DNA of 64,000 nt, from the NCBI RefSeq assembly GCF_016881005.1, contig NZ_JACOPV010000003.1, positions 372,001 through 436,000 on the forward strand. The letters are read 5' to 3'. The translations under genes were made by a program, and so were the position numbers. A model generated the notes under the pieces. That model made no database searches and had not been told where the DNA came from. It worked only from the letters and a program-made list of their open reading frames with translations. Positions 27,900 through 36,822 of this stretch are shown here, in pieces (positions within the stretch are counted from its first letter, which is position 1; every line of letters begins with the position of its first letter). This DNA comes from Pseudomonas arcuscaelestis (lineage in GTDB: Bacteria > Pseudomonadota > Gammaproteobacteria > Pseudomonadales > Pseudomonadaceae).

Positions 27900-29267
27900 A
27901 TGAAACCCATCACTTTTTTTCAGGGTGCAGCGCTGACCCTAACCTTGCTGGCCACTGGTGTCATGGCGGCGGTGTCACAACAGGAAGCGGACCAGCTCGG
28001 CACCACGCTGCCCCCCCTTGGCGCGCAGAAGGAAGGCAATAGCGACGGCAGCATTCCGGCCTGGACCGGCGGGCTCAAGCCCGGCGCGGCGAAGGTGGAG
28101 AAAGGCTTTCTCGGCGATCCGTTCGCGGATGAAAAGCCGCTGTTCGTGATCAACGCGCAGAATGCACAACAGTACAAAGACAAGCTGACTGACGGGCAGA
28201 TGGCGATGTTCAAGCGCTATCCGCACAGCTATCGGGTTCCGGTGTACACCAGTCACCGCACCGCCTCCAACCCGCAGGAAGTCTACGATGCGGCGAAGAA
28301 AAGCGCCTTGAATACCGAAGCCCTGGCCGGTGGCAACTACGTCGGCAACCTCACAGGCTCGCGGTTCTACGCCTTTCCGCTGCCTAAAACCGGGGTAGAA
28401 GTGCTGTGGAACCACATCAGCCGCTACCGCGGTAAAAACTTTCATCGCCTGACCGCTCAGGCCGCCCCACAAACCAATGGCTCCTTCACTGCCGTCGAGT
28501 TGAGCGATGAAGTGGGTTACCCGCAGTACATGAAGGATGCCGACGGGAAAAAGGCCGAGAACGTTCTGTTCTACTACAAGCAGGAAGTCACTGCGCCTTC
28601 GCGCCTGGCCGGTGGCGTGACACTGGTGCACGAAACCATCGACCAGGTGACCGAACCACGCATGGCCTGGGTCTACAACGCCGGTCAGCGTCGGGTGCGT
28701 CGCGCACCGCAGGTCGCCTATGACGGCCCGGGGACTGCAGCCGACGGCCTGCGTACCGCCGACAATGCCGACATGTTCAACGGCGCGCCGGACCGCTACG
28801 ACTGGAAACTGGTGGGCAAGAAGGAGATGTACATTCCCTACAACAACTACCGTATGGCCTCTCCGCAGCTCAAGTACAAGGACATGCTCCAGGCCGGGCA
28901 CATGAATCCGGACTACACCCGCTACGAGCTGCACCGCGTATGGGAAGTCGTCGCCACCCTCAAGCCTGGCGAGCGCAACATCTACGCCAAGCGCCACATG
29001 TACTTCGATGAAGACACCTGGCAGTTGGTCGAGATCGACCATTACGATGGTCGTGGTCAGCTGTGGCGGGTTTCCGAGGGCTTTGCCATGAATGACTATG
29101 AGCAAGGGCTGGGTAACTACGCGGCCATGGCGATCAACGATCTGGTCGCCGGTCGCTACCTGGTGATGGCCTTGGCCAACGAGGCACCGCATGGTACCGA
29201 GTACGGCACCAAACCGACGATGGCGGACTTCACTCCTGGCGCGCTGCGTAACGCCGGCATCCGCTGA
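27900..29267 (+). CDS. DUF1329 exported protein (copy 2)
   Basis: A 455-aa protein, signal peptide ending TGVMA-AV. It shares with the paralogue at 3493-4863 the stretches LGAQKEGN.DGSIPAW, YNAGQRRVRRAPQ, WKLVGKKEMYIPYNNY, YAKR.MYFDEDTW and ADFTPGALRNAGIR. A lipid-binding LolB-like role in the periplasm has been suggested for the family. Cotranscribed with the preceding DUF1302 gene and followed by a terminator. Confidence 0.83.
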   Translation: MKPITFFQGAALTLTLLATGVMAAVSQQEADQLGTTLPPLGAQKEGNSDGSIPAWTGGLKPGAAKVEKGFLGDPFADEKPLFVINAQNAQQYKDKLTDGQMAMFKRYPHSYRVPVYTSHRTASNPQEVYDAAKKSALNTEALAGGNYVGNLTGSRFYAFPLPKTGVEVLWNHISRYRGKNFHRLTAQAAPQTNGSFTAVELSDEVGYPQYMKDADGKKAENVLFYYKQEVTAPSRLAGGVTLVHETIDQVTEPRMAWVYNAGQRRVRRAPQVAYDGPGTAADGLRTADNADMFNGAPDRYDWKLVGKKEMYIPYNNYRMASPQLKYKDMLQAGHMNPDYTRYELHRVWEVVATLKPGERNIYAKRHMYFDEDTWQLVEIDHYDGRGQLWRVSEGFAMNDYEQGLGNYAAMAINDLVAGRYLVMALANEAPHGTEYGTKPTMADFTPGALRNAGIR

Positions 29268-29275
29268 ACCCTTGC

Positions 29276-29299
29276 GCCGCGATCACCCCTGATCGCGGC
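29276..29299 (+). terminator. Terminator after the DUF1302-DUF1329 operon
   Basis: GCCGCGATCA (29276-29285) pairs perfectly with TGATCGCGGC (29290-29299) across CCCC, and is followed by pyrimidine-rich TTCTCTGCCTC. Confidence 0.6.
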
Positions 29300-29322
29300 T
29301 TCTCTGCCTCGGGACGGTCGCA

Positions 29323-29349
29323 GGAACTAGTTCCTACGACCGATTGTAG
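29323..29349. promoter_or_regulatory. Palindrome GGAACTAGTTCC plus CGATTGTAG, candidate operator of the first LuxR gene
   Basis: GGAACTAGTTCC (29323-29334) is a perfect 12-bp palindrome. It is followed by TACGACCGATTGTAG. A similar AACTAGTTC core occurs at 34757-34766, and the following CGATTG resembles the ACGATTG found after TTCGAAC at 34851 and 52646. Confidence 0.45.
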
Positions 29350-29417
29350 AGGCAGGTCCCTGATGATTTGCTAGGCACACTCTGCCGCCTGGCCAATAAC
29401 AATTATCAGGTGTTGTC

Positions 29418-31889
29418 ATGACCAGCCTTAACTTCAAGACACTGCCTTCGCAGCCGCTGTCATTGCCCAACTTGCCCGCTCGGCACTTGCCGCGCCCGCA
29501 TCTGGTCGACCTGCTGCTGGAAAAGAACCCGCGCTTGCGCCTGTTGTGTGCACCGGCAGGCTTTGGCAAAAGTACCTTGTTATGCGAAACCCTGCGCCAG
29601 GTGCCGCATGGGCGCAGTGCCTGGATCCCGATGAGTGGTCAGTGGCTTACCCTCGGCGCGTTCTGCCAGCAAATCGGCAGGGCTTTCGGGGTCGGCGCGG
29701 ACATTTATCGGGATGCGGATGCATTGCGTGCCTGGTTCGGCGAGTGCGAGGAAACGCTGCGCCTGGTGCTCGACGACTACCCAAGCCAGGGCCCGGACCC
29801 GATTGGTCACTGGCTCGACCAGTTGCTTGGCTTGCCAGGCTGTACCTTGCAGGTGTTTGTCAGTTGCCGCCAGCGCCCGCAATTGAACCTGTCGCGGCTG
29901 TTGCTCGAGGATGAGTTGCTGGAGCTGGACAGTCGCCAACTGGGGTTCAGCCACGACGAGTTCGAGCGCTTGATGGGCCAGTTGGCGCCCAATCGTTGTG
30001 CCAACGACAACGCGATGCTCTGGCAGCAATCGTTGGGCTGGTGCGCCGCCACGCGGCTGTTGTCTGAAGCGTCGCAGCAGCAGGGTACGGTCTGGTTGCG
30101 CGAATACCTGCAACACGAGGTACTATCGCGCCTGACGGAGCGGCAGGTGTCGATACTCTGCGCCCTGGCTCATCTGCCCAAGTTCAATGCTGCGCTGTAT
30201 GCGCACCTGTGGGACGACGAAAGCGGTACCGCGGCCTTTGAACTGATGCTACGCACCAACGCCTATTTCCATCTGCTGGATGCGGCAGGCCAGTGGTACT
30301 GCCTGTTGCCCGCTATCGCCAATGCCCTGCGCGACCAACTCCAGGGCGCTGCGCTCAATCAACTGCGGCTGCGCGCCTGTCATTGGCTGAGCGCCGCAGG
30401 GTGCATTGACGACGCCATTGAATTGGCCCTGTGTGCAGGCCAGCCCGATCTTGCCGCCAACCTGATGGACCGCCTGGGCTTTGACTGGCTGTTCGCCCGC
30501 CAGCACCTGCGTAAATGGCTGGGTTGGTACGACAGGATGCCGCCGTCGTTGCTGCTCGGCTCACCGCGGCTGATTTTTCAGAGCGTCCGGGCCTTGCTGT
30601 TGAGCTGGCGCCTGGATGAAGCACACAGCTGCATCGCTCGTCTGGAGCGCTTCTTGCCGCATCCCGACCCGGCACAGAACCAGCGCCTGATTGCCAATTG
30701 GCAGGCATTGCACGGCAGCCTCGAGGGCTTGCGCGGTCATGCGCAGACGGCCCGTGAACATTGTCGGCAGGCGCTGGCGTACCTGGGCAGTCACGACTGG
30801 CGATCGGCGATTCTGTGCTACTCGACCCTTGGCCGGGTGGAAATGGCGACCGGCAACAGTCAGGACGGCCGCCAGTTGCTCCAGGACGCGGTAGAAATTG
30901 CACGCCGCCATGGCTGTCTGGCCAACGAAGTACTGATCAACACCGACCGAATCCGCCAGGCGATCCTCGCGGATGAACTGGCCCAGGCCGAAATTCTCCT
31001 CAATCAGAGTCTGGAGCTGACCCGCGCCGATACCCGGCCGAGCCTTTTGCTGGGGCGTTTGCAATTGCTGCAGGGCGAACTGCACCTGTTGCGCGGCAAT
31101 GCCAGTGAAGCCGAAAAGGCGCTTCAGTTGGGTATGGGCCTGGCCCGCGAAAGTGCTGACCCGTTCAAGCTGCACGGCTACATAGGCTTGGGTGAAATTG
31201 CCGCCAGACGCGGTGACTTTGATCAGGCAAGCCGGGCAATGCATGACGCCGAAAGACACATGCACTGCCAGAACGCCCAAGCCAGCTGCTATCAGATGCT
31301 GCTGGACTACCAGCGCCTGCGCGTGCTGGTACACAAGGGCGAGTGGCAGGCGGTTGTGCCGCTTGCCCTGGCGATGCAAGCACAGCTGAATCCGGACTCC
31401 GGGCGTATCGCCCCCCTGCACACACCGTCGTTGCCCCTGCGTATACAGCGGGTGCTTGCGGTTGCCGAGCGCGAGCTTGGCCAGGCAGATGAAGCACGCC
31501 AGCGTCTAGTGGCAATGATCGAGCAATGCGAGCGGTTCAAGTTTAATGCGCTGGCCAGAGAGGCGCGCTCACAGCTTGCATCGCTCCAAGCCCACGACCA
31601 AAGCAATGCGCCATTGGCCGATCCACCGGTCGCCAAGCCCTCACGTTTTGAATTGTCCGGCCGCGAACTGGCGGTGCTGAAGCTGTTGGCCAGCGGCCTT
31701 ACCAATCAGGAAATCGGCGATAGCCTGTTTATCTCCCTCAACACCGTCAAGGCCCACACCAAGAACATCAACGCCAAGCTTGGGGTCAAGCGCCGTGCGC
31801 TGGCGGTGATGCGCGCCCAGGAAATGGGCCTGCTGGAGCGGGGCGACGCGCCGGTGATCGACCCTGCGCATCGCCTGACCCAGGGATGA
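29418..31889 (+). CDS. LuxR-type large ATP-binding (LAL/MalT-like) regulator 1
   Basis: An 823-aa STAND-type regulator. An N-terminal P-loop ATPase (Walker A APAGFGKST at about residue 49; acidic LRLVLDDYPSQ) is followed by a long alpha-helical TPR-like region (about 300-730) and a C-terminal LuxR helix-turn-helix (FELSGRELAVLKLLASGLTN, SLNTVKAHTKNINAKLG). Such proteins activate promoters on binding an inducer. It lies downstream of the DUF1302-DUF1329 operon and converges with a second LAL gene; the stop codons abut. Shorter than MalT (about 900 aa) but complete. Confidence 0.87.
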   Translation: MTSLNFKTLPSQPLSLPNLPARHLPRPHLVDLLLEKNPRLRLLCAPAGFGKSTLLCETLRQVPHGRSAWIPMSGQWLTLGAFCQQIGRAFGVGADIYRDADALRAWFGECEETLRLVLDDYPSQGPDPIGHWLDQLLGLPGCTLQVFVSCRQRPQLNLSRLLLEDELLELDSRQLGFSHDEFERLMGQLAPNRCANDNAMLWQQSLGWCAATRLLSEASQQQGTVWLREYLQHEVLSRLTERQVSILCALAHLPKFNAALYAHLWDDESGTAAFELMLRTNAYFHLLDAAGQWYCLLPAIANALRDQLQGAALNQLRLRACHWLSAAGCIDDAIELALCAGQPDLAANLMDRLGFDWLFARQHLRKWLGWYDRMPPSLLLGSPRLIFQSVRALLLSWRLDEAHSCIARLERFLPHPDPAQNQRLIANWQALHGSLEGLRGHAQTAREHCRQALAYLGSHDWRSAILCYSTLGRVEMATGNSQDGRQLLQDAVEIARRHGCLANEVLINTDRIRQAILADELAQAEILLNQSLELTRADTRPSLLLGRLQLLQGELHLLRGNASEAEKALQLGMGLARESADPFKLHGYIGLGEIAARRGDFDQASRAMHDAERHMHCQNAQASCYQMLLDYQRLRVLVHKGEWQAVVPLALAMQAQLNPDSGRIAPLHTPSLPLRIQRVLAVAERELGQADEARQRLVAMIEQCERFKFNALAREARSQLASLQAHDQSNAPLADPPVAKPSRFELSGRELAVLKLLASGLTNQEIGDSLFISLNTVKAHTKNINAKLGVKRRALAVMRAQEMGLLERGDAPVIDPAHRLTQG

Positions 31890-34634
31890 TCAGTCGAGCA
31901 GACCTTTGGCGCGGGCAATGGCCACAGCCTCGGTGCGCCCTTGCGCCCCGAGCTTGGCGTTGATGTTGCGCAAGTGTGATTTTACCGTGAACTCGGAAAG
32001 GAACATCTTCTGCGCAATCGCCCGGTTGCGCAGCCCGGCCGCCAATAGCTGAATCACCTGTATTTCGCGAGTCGTCAGCGATTCACGTGTGTCGCTGTCG
32101 CCCGGCGAGGCTGAAGAGGAATCGCCCAGGTTGCCCGCGCGTTGCAATAAGGTAGTTAGAAAGCGCGTCTCGATGCCCAGGCTGCTGGCCCGTGCCTGGT
32201 ACGACACAGCCCAGCGCTGAAGCAGCTCGGCCAACCGAGATCCCTCATCAAGGAAGGTGCGCAGGAAGCCTTCGTGGCTGGCGAAGCGCAGCGCTTTGGT
32301 CAGATGGGCAAAGCCTTCTTCCGGCTGCCCGGCGCCGTCCAGCGCCATGGCCAGCAACAGGCGCAATTTAAGCTTGCGGCGATACTGCTGACGGTGGTTG
32401 GCCTGAACGATGGCATCCTGCAGTTGCGCGGCGGCATCCACACAGCCGCCCTGGGCAATTTGCAGGCGCAGGCGAGCGATGGATGGAAGATCGACATCGC
32501 TGCCGTGAAAGATCAGCCCCGGCCGCTCCCAGCTACTGATCAGGTTGGCCGAGCGCAGCGCTTGGGCGGCCACGTCCAGTCGGTTCTCCAGGGTGGCGAT
32601 ACGGGCGCGCTCCAGCCAGGTGGAACACACCACGCGGTCGGAGCCGGATTGGCGGCCGATCTGTTCCAGTTCGGCAAGGTAGCGCAGCCAGGTGTCGCGT
32701 TCGCCTTTCAAATAGGCGATTCTCGCCAATAGCACGTGACTGGAAATCAGCGAGTCCGGCGGGCTGCCGTCCTTGGCGTGAGGCAAGGCCTCGGCAAGGT
32801 TATGTTCGGCCTCTTCCAAGGCATCGGACTCGTACAACGCCAGCGACAAGGTGATATTCAGTGAGGTTTTGCCACCGAATGCACTGCTGCGATTGTCCAC
32901 CCACTGACGTTGGGCCGCAGCCTGCAGTCGCGCCAGGGCATTGCCCAGGCGACCTTGGGTCAGATCCAGAACGCCTTCGATGCAATCGGTGACCGTGGTC
33001 AGGTAGGTGACGCGGTCCGGCGAGCTGCGTTTGAAGGCCCGGGAAAACAGGCGGCGTGCTTCTTCATGGCGCCCGGTAACCAGCATGCTGAATGCCAGCG
33101 AATTGGTCACTACGCCGTACTGAAACACTTCATCGAGGGGTATCTGGTCAATGTGCTCAAGACCGGCGACATAGCATGCGTCCACCTGATCGGTAATGGC
33201 CAGGACCATGCAGCGAATGGTTCTGGCCTCCAGCTTGAACAGCTTGTGGGTGTCTTCGTCGGCGCGGGCTTCAAGCTGTTCGACAATTTTCAATGCGTCG
33301 CGGTAGCGGCGGTGCAATGCCAGGGCCCAGGCATAGGCAACGTTGAGGTTGGGATGCAGTTCCAGGTAAGTCGCCGGAATTCGGTCAAGCCAACTGAGCA
33401 GCAGGCGTGAGCGTGCTTCGGCCATCAATTGTCCGGCATAGATCGCCAGGCGGCTGGCAGCTTCAGCGGTAGCCCCGGCCTGCAGCAAGTGCTCGATGCC
33501 CGGAATCGGTCGCTCAGCCTCGAAATACCACTGTGCAGCGGCGTGGTGAAGGGTGACCGCATGTCCGGGGAATTGCCGGTTCAGCGCATCCTTCAGATAG
33601 CTGGCGAACAGGCTGTGATAGCGAAAACACTGATGATCGTTGTCCAGCGGGAAAATGAACAGATTGCTGCGCTCAAGATGCTCGATCATTGCCTGGCTGT
33701 CGTTGCGTCCGCTGACGGCATCGCACAGGGGGGCGTTGAGCTGGTCGAGTATGCTGGTTTGCATCAAAAACAAGCGGCAGTCTTCGCTTTGCCTGGCGAG
33801 AATGTCTTCGGCCAGGTACTGCGCCAGCTCCAGGTTGGAGCCGGAGAAAGAAGCGACGAAAGCGGCGGGGTCGGTGCGTCCTTGCAACGACAGGCTGGCG
33901 AGGTAAATGGCGGTGATCCAGCCTTCGGTACAGCGAAACAGCGTAGCTATTTCATTGTCGCGCAGCGTCAATTGGCGCTTGTCGCGGATAAAGCGCGTAG
34001 CTTCTTCCAGGGAAAAACGCAGCGCGGCGGGATTGATCTCCACCAGTTGACCGCGGGCGCGGATGCGCCCAAGGCCGATGTCGGGTGTAGTTCTGGAGGC
34101 AATCACCAGCACCCCGCAGGGAGGCAGGGCGTCCATCAAGCGTTGAATGAAATCCAGGACCGAAGGGTTTTCAATCGCTTCGAATTCGTCGAGCACGATG
34201 GAAAACGGCTTTACAAAACTGCTGACGCGCTCCAGTAGCTCCTGCAGTTGCTCGGCGGCGCTGAAGCAGGCGGGCGTATCAACCTCGAGTGCGTCACCCT
34301 TGCTCAGCTCGCGAATGCCGGTGAGCAAATGATTGATCAGGCGTTGAATGTCGTTATCGGCTTTGTCCAGGTTCAGCCATTGCACGCTGCGCCCGCCAGC
34401 CAGGCAGCGTTCGCGGTACTGCAGGAGCAGGGTGGTCTTGCCGAAGCCGGCAGCAGCGCGCACCAGTATCAACCGTGCATTGGCGACACTGTCCATGGTG
34501 TCCAGCAAGTGGGCACGAACAAGATGGCTCGGCGCGGCAATCGGGGCTGAAAGCTTGCCTTGCAGGACCTTTGCGGGAGTAGTGTGGCCAAGGTCCGTGG
34601 CGGCTGAGTCGTGGTGCTCCAGAACATCGGGCAT
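31890..34634 (-). CDS. LuxR-type large ATP-binding (MalT-like) regulator 2
   Basis: A 914-aa STAND-type regulator: Walker A RAAAGFGKTTLL near residue 60, acidic FSIVLDEFEAIE, helical repeat region, and C-terminal LuxR helix-turn-helix (SLTTREIQVIQLLAAGLRNR, SEFTVKSHLRNINAKLGAQG). It is divergent to the GMC dehydrogenase operon at 34959, so it is the prime candidate for its activator. Start ATG 34634 follows GGAGACCCTCT. Not a duplicate of regulator 1: the two differ strongly outside the domain motifs. Confidence 0.87.
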   Translation of the reverse strand: MPDVLEHHDSAATDLGHTTPAKVLQGKLSAPIAAPSHLVRAHLLDTMDSVANARLILVRAAAGFGKTTLLLQYRERCLAGGRSVQWLNLDKADNDIQRLINHLLTGIRELSKGDALEVDTPACFSAAEQLQELLERVSSFVKPFSIVLDEFEAIENPSVLDFIQRLMDALPPCGVLVIASRTTPDIGLGRIRARGQLVEINPAALRFSLEEATRFIRDKRQLTLRDNEIATLFRCTEGWITAIYLASLSLQGRTDPAAFVASFSGSNLELAQYLAEDILARQSEDCRLFLMQTSILDQLNAPLCDAVSGRNDSQAMIEHLERSNLFIFPLDNDHQCFRYHSLFASYLKDALNRQFPGHAVTLHHAAAQWYFEAERPIPGIEHLLQAGATAEAASRLAIYAGQLMAEARSRLLLSWLDRIPATYLELHPNLNVAYAWALALHRRYRDALKIVEQLEARADEDTHKLFKLEARTIRCMVLAITDQVDACYVAGLEHIDQIPLDEVFQYGVVTNSLAFSMLVTGRHEEARRLFSRAFKRSSPDRVTYLTTVTDCIEGVLDLTQGRLGNALARLQAAAQRQWVDNRSSAFGGKTSLNITLSLALYESDALEEAEHNLAEALPHAKDGSPPDSLISSHVLLARIAYLKGERDTWLRYLAELEQIGRQSGSDRVVCSTWLERARIATLENRLDVAAQALRSANLISSWERPGLIFHGSDVDLPSIARLRLQIAQGGCVDAAAQLQDAIVQANHRQQYRRKLKLRLLLAMALDGAGQPEEGFAHLTKALRFASHEGFLRTFLDEGSRLAELLQRWAVSYQARASSLGIETRFLTTLLQRAGNLGDSSSASPGDSDTRESLTTREIQVIQLLAAGLRNRAIAQKMFLSEFTVKSHLRNINAKLGAQGRTEAVAIARAKGLLD

Positions 34635-34756
34635 AGAGGGTCTCCAGCAAGCGGGCTAGAGGGGTGGCGCCCATAGACGCCGCCATGGTTCCGCTTTTAT
34701 TGTTATTTGAGGTGAGTATCTTGCCACGTCAAATGTGGCAGGTATGCCGTTCTTTC

Positions 34757-34864
34757 GAACTAGTTCACGCCTCCAGATGGCATAAAGCCCATCCCTGCCA
34801 GACTTAATCAATCAACCGCTGAGTCAAAGGGACTAGTCACCGTTTCACCTGTTCGAACGATTGT
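34757..34864. promoter_or_regulatory. Two related operator-like sites in the LuxR-GMC divergent region
   Basis: GAACTAGTTC (34757-34766) is a palindrome, preceded by TTTC. A second site GTTCGAAC (34851-34858) is followed by GATTG. TTCGAACGATTG recurs upstream of the racemase gene at 52644. The two sites lie in the 324-bp gap between regulator 2 and the GMC gene; no other gene was seen in this gap. Confidence 0.5.
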
Positions 34865-34958
34865 GCTCGTTGGTCGCCGGCTTAGGCTGGGCGCTGTATG
34901 TACCAATGGCTTGCCGTTCACGGCAATGCGACTTTCGAACAATAACAAGGGTGACGGT

Positions 34959-36644
34959 ATGGAACAGGCTTACGATTTCATCGTGGTCGGGGGAGGGTCG
35001 GCGGGTTGCGCAGTAGCCGGGCGGCTGGCTGATGCCAAGTGTGGTGAGGTGGCCCTGCTGGAAGCGGGCGGCCACGATCATCGTCCATTGGTGACGACGC
35101 CGGTCGGCATCGCGCTGGTGATCCCGCGGGCCGGTGAATTCAATTACGCCTATAACAGCTTGCCGCAGCCGACCATGGCTGGCCGCGCAGGTTACCAGCC
35201 GCGGGGACGGGGCCTGGGCGGCAGTTCCTCGATCAACGGCATGGTGTACATCCGTGGCCGTGCCTCTGACTATGACCACTGGGAAAGCATGGGCGCTGAA
35301 GGCTGGGGCTGGAAGGATGTGTTGCCTTACTTCAAGCGTTCCGAGTGCAACGAGCGGGTCGCCGGTCGCGATGACGATCCGCTGCACGGTGGCACGGGCC
35401 CGCTGCATGTGACCGATCCTCGCTCACCCTGCGCCATGGCCCGGCATTTTCTGGAAGCGGCAAGCAGCGCCGGGCATGCCTATAACCACGACTTCAATGG
35501 CCCTGTCCAGGAAGGTGTTGGCTACTTCCAGGTTACTCAGCGCAACGGCGAGCGCTGGAACGCGGCGCGTGCCTATCTGCACCAGGGCAAGACCGGCGAA
35601 GGTCAACTCAACGGCGGCCGCGCCAATTTGCACGTGCAGGTAAACACGCAAGTGCTGCGGGTGCTGTTCGAAGGGCTGCGGGCGGTGGGCGTGGTAGTGC
35701 TCAAGGATGGTCGCGAGCAGGTCCTGCGTGCGCGCAAGGAAGTCATTCTCAGCGCGGGCAGCCTGATCTCGCAACTGCTGATGGTGTCAGGGGTGGGCCC
35801 GGCCGAGCATTTGCGCGAGAACGGAATCGAGGTGCTGGTCGATGCGCCGCAGGTGGGCAAGAACCTGCAGGAACACGTCGATGTGATTTTGCACAAGCGT
35901 CTGTTTCGCACCGAGCTGTTCGGGGTGTCGGTGCGCGGAGCGTTCCGCTATCTCTGGGAGCTGGTCAAGTACCGAGGTCGTCGCGAAGGGGTCTTCACCC
36001 GTAGCTTTACCGAGGCGGGAGGCTTCCTTAAGACCGACCCCGCGCTGGCCGAGCCGGATGTGCAACTGCACTTTGTGATGTCCGCCGGTGACAATCATGG
36101 GCGCAAGTTCCGCTACGGCCACGGCTATTCGTGCCATGTCTGCGTTCTGCATCCGCATAGCCGTGGCGAGGTGCGTCTGGCATCCGCCGACATGCGTGAT
36201 GCCCCTGTAATTGAACTCAACATGCTCGCCGATGACCGCGATATGGCGGTGATGCTCAAGGGCGTGCATCAGGTCCAGGACATTCTTGAGCAGCCTGCGC
36301 TGGCGCGCTTTGGCGGCAAGGCGTTGCACTTTGGCGGGCTTAAGTTCGACGGCAGCGATGACCAGCAGATCGAGAAAGTCATCCGCGAGCGCGCCGATGG
36401 CGTGTATCACCCGGTGGGGACCTGCCGAATGGGCAGCGATGTAGCCTCGGTAGTCGATCCGCAACTGCGGGTGCGTGGGGTTCAAGGCCTACGCGTTGTC
36501 GATGCTTCAGTAATGCCGCGGGTGGTCGCCGGCAACACCAATGCCCCGTGCATGATGATCGGCGAGAAGGCCGCGGACCTGATCATTGCCGACTGTCGTG
36601 CGCCGGTGGTTGCGGGCGACACGTCCCAACCAGCACTCGCCTAG
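34959..36644 (+). CDS. GMC-family FAD alcohol dehydrogenase
   Basis: A 561-aa flavoprotein of the glucose-methanol-choline family. FAD motif VVGGGSAGCAVAGRL near the N-terminus, GMC signature GRGLGGSSSINGMVYIRG, and C-terminal HPVGTCRMG with the catalytic His followed by VVDPQLRVRGVQGLRVVDAS. Relatives oxidise long-chain or polyether alcohols to aldehydes. Start ATG 34959 after AAGGGTGA; a GTG 96 nt upstream would add a non-family extension. Likely first oxidation of an alcohol in the supercluster. Confidence 0.85.
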   Translation: MEQAYDFIVVGGGSAGCAVAGRLADAKCGEVALLEAGGHDHRPLVTTPVGIALVIPRAGEFNYAYNSLPQPTMAGRAGYQPRGRGLGGSSSINGMVYIRGRASDYDHWESMGAEGWGWKDVLPYFKRSECNERVAGRDDDPLHGGTGPLHVTDPRSPCAMARHFLEAASSAGHAYNHDFNGPVQEGVGYFQVTQRNGERWNAARAYLHQGKTGEGQLNGGRANLHVQVNTQVLRVLFEGLRAVGVVVLKDGREQVLRARKEVILSAGSLISQLLMVSGVGPAEHLRENGIEVLVDAPQVGKNLQEHVDVILHKRLFRTELFGVSVRGAFRYLWELVKYRGRREGVFTRSFTEAGGFLKTDPALAEPDVQLHFVMSAGDNHGRKFRYGHGYSCHVCVLHPHSRGEVRLASADMRDAPVIELNMLADDRDMAVMLKGVHQVQDILEQPALARFGGKALHFGGLKFDGSDDQQIEKVIRERADGVYHPVGTCRMGSDVASVVDPQLRVRGVQGLRVVDASVMPRVVAGNTNAPCMMIGEKAADLIIADCRAPVVAGDTSQPALA

Positions 36645-36655
36645 CCCTGCAGCAG

Positions 36656-36684
36656 ATGCCGCAAACCGCCAGGGTTTGCGGTAT
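36656..36684 (+). terminator. Hairpin downstream of the GMC gene
   Basis: CCGCAAACC (36659-36667) pairs with GGTTTGCGG (36673-36681) across GCCAG. It lies 15 nt after the GMC stop. No long T-run, so efficiency is uncertain. Confidence 0.5.
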
Positions 36685-36706
36685 CTGCGTGCCTGGGGGA
36701 TGGCCC

Positions 36707-36720
36707 TAGTTCATTCGAAC
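36707..36720. promoter_or_regulatory. TAGTTCATTCGAAC site upstream of the CoA ligase operon
   Basis: TAGTTCATTCGAAC at 36707-36720 shares GTTCATTCGAAC with GGTTCATTCGAAC at 52638-52650. It is ~100 nt upstream of the ligase start at 36823, a suitable activator position for the long operon that follows. Confidence 0.55.
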
Positions 36721-36822
36721 CAGCGGAAAACCACCGTCAGGTTCATCCCTTTGATCGACGCTGAGCGGTCGCACTCTCCTTAGTATCAAACCCACAAGAA
36801 CAACAGCATCAGGAGCTTGACC

